The notes below the pieces were generated by a model. The model saw only the letters and a list, made by a program, of their open reading frames with translations. It made no database searches and was not told the origin of the DNA. Below are positions 63,770 to 64,000 of a stretch of DNA of 64,000 nucleotides, one piece after another. The DNA lies in the NCBI RefSeq assembly GCF_014200375.1, contig NZ_JACHBP010000001.1:1860001-1924000 (forward strand). Reading direction: 5' to 3'. A program made the position numbers and the translations under genes. This stretch comes from Terrimesophilobacter mesophilus. Its GTDB lineage: Bacteria > Actinomycetota > Actinomycetes > Actinomycetales > Microbacteriaceae. The number at the start of each line of letters is the position of its first letter. Position 1 is the stretch's first letter.

Positions 63770-64000
63770 TTGAACTACTTAAGCGTCAGCAGAGTTTCAT
63801 TGTCGAGGCGGGCGCAGGAGCAGGTAAGACGCGCACGTTGGTCGACGCACTGTCATATCTCCTTTCCCATGAAGCGTCGTCTTTTTTGTCAACTAACCAG
63901 AAGCTTGTCTGCGTCACCTATACCAATGTGGCAGCTAACGAGATTAAGTCGCGGATTAATCGAGATCCGCTCGTCCGAGTTTCAACAATTCATGAGTTCC
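63745..64000 (+). CDS. UvrD/PcrA-like helicase, N-terminal part (GajB-like; cut by window edge)
   Basis: The first 85 codons. ATG 63745 has GGAGGG 6-7 nt upstream, inside the OLD gene. The UvrD Q-motif region and Walker A (FIVEAGAGAGKTRTLVDAL) and motif Ia (CVTYTNVAANEIKSRI) are present, followed by VSTIHEF. SF1A helicase partner of the OLD nuclease, probably sensing nucleotide or DNA-end changes in infection as proposed for Gabija. Confidence 0.85.
   Translation, partial: MASTSEQVVELLKRQQSFIVEAGAGAGKTRTLVDALSYLLSHEASSFLSTNQKLVCVTYTNVAANEIKSRINRDPLVRVSTIHEF

Larger units (their letters stand above)
45283..64000. mobile_element. Integrated conjugative/mobilizable element with defence cargo (right end not in window)
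   Basis: Starts at a tRNA 3' end beside a large serine recombinase and carries a replication-relaxation protein, a coupling-type ATPase, ArdA-like antirestriction proteins, a methyltransferase and a defence operon. Codon use and GC are visibly lower than in the preceding 45 kb, most so after about 61.7 kb. No relaxase or full secretion apparatus is seen in this part. Confidence 0.85.

Noticed and set aside
45283..64000. CRISPR array or insertion sequence in the island
   Set aside because: No regularly spaced repeats, cas genes, transposase or terminal inverted repeats were seen.

Overview
The window reads as chromosome of a high-GC actinobacterium, most likely a Microbacteriaceae member. Support: very GC-rich codon use, frequent actinobacterial gene orders (sdhC-D-A-B, ribD-ribE-ribBA-ribH behind an FMN riboswitch, galU-acetyltransferase-SepX/GlpR-like), many GTG/TTG starts, and many genes whose start codon lies only 6-7 nt after a TANNNT-type -10 box, the actinobacterial leaderless layout. 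Genus cannot be fixed from sequence alone.

Layout. 1-5.3 kb: 5' part of a mevalonate diphosphate decarboxylase gene (minus), divergent from an HMG-CoA synthase / flavin monooxygenase / BASS-type transporter / NAD-dependent epimerase operon, with a palindrome between them. 5.3-9.1 kb: riboflavin operon (minus) with an FMN riboswitch and a long inverted repeat inserted at the 3' end of ribE. 9.2-14.8 kb: HAD hydrolase, trpS, exonuclease III, YihY/BrkB membrane protein, and a divergent ECF sigma factor fused to a zinc-finger anti-sigma-like and membrane/exported part. 14.8-19.6 kb: succinate dehydrogenase operon and a mannose-1-phosphate guanylyltransferase. 19.6-32.1 kb: a large nucleoside uptake and salvage region (BMP lipoprotein ABC transporter, MFS permease, cytidine deaminase, thymidine phosphorylase, nucleoside hydrolase, a divergent S-adenosylhomocysteinase-like protein, IclR regulator, adenosine deaminase). 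32.1-45.2 kb: NlpC/P60 hydrolase, a TPM-less coiled-coil membrane protein, a very large degenerate SF1-helicase/nuclease-like protein, MarR-MMPL pair, MscL, FmdB, folate enzyme, GalU, acetyltransferase, SepX/GlpR-like protein and tRNA-Ala(CGC).

45.28-64.0 kb: an integrated mobile element of visibly lower GC, entered at the 3' end of tRNA-Ala(CGC); its right end is beyond the window. The left part is a tightly overlapping minus-strand operon: two small unknown proteins, an MT-A70-type DNA methyltransferase, tiny ORFs, a conjugative-type coupling ATPase, a replication-relaxation protein, two ArdA-like antirestriction proteins and a large serine recombinase whose reading frame runs antisense through the tRNA gene. 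The right part is a plus-strand defence operon: a 20-codon leader ORF, hsdM, hsdS, hsdR, a YgjP-type metallopeptidase, an OLD-family ATPase/TOPRIM nuclease and the start of a UvrD-like helicase (Gabija / class 2 OLD-like). Every junction from hsdS onward overlaps, so restriction, the peptidase and the OLD/UvrD pair seem to be translated as one unit. This composite operon and the tRNA-overlapping recombinase are the most notable items.

No intergenic stretch over 300 bases exists. The longest gaps (52283-52559 and 54062-54312) are described as features. No CRISPR array, rRNA or insertion sequence was seen.
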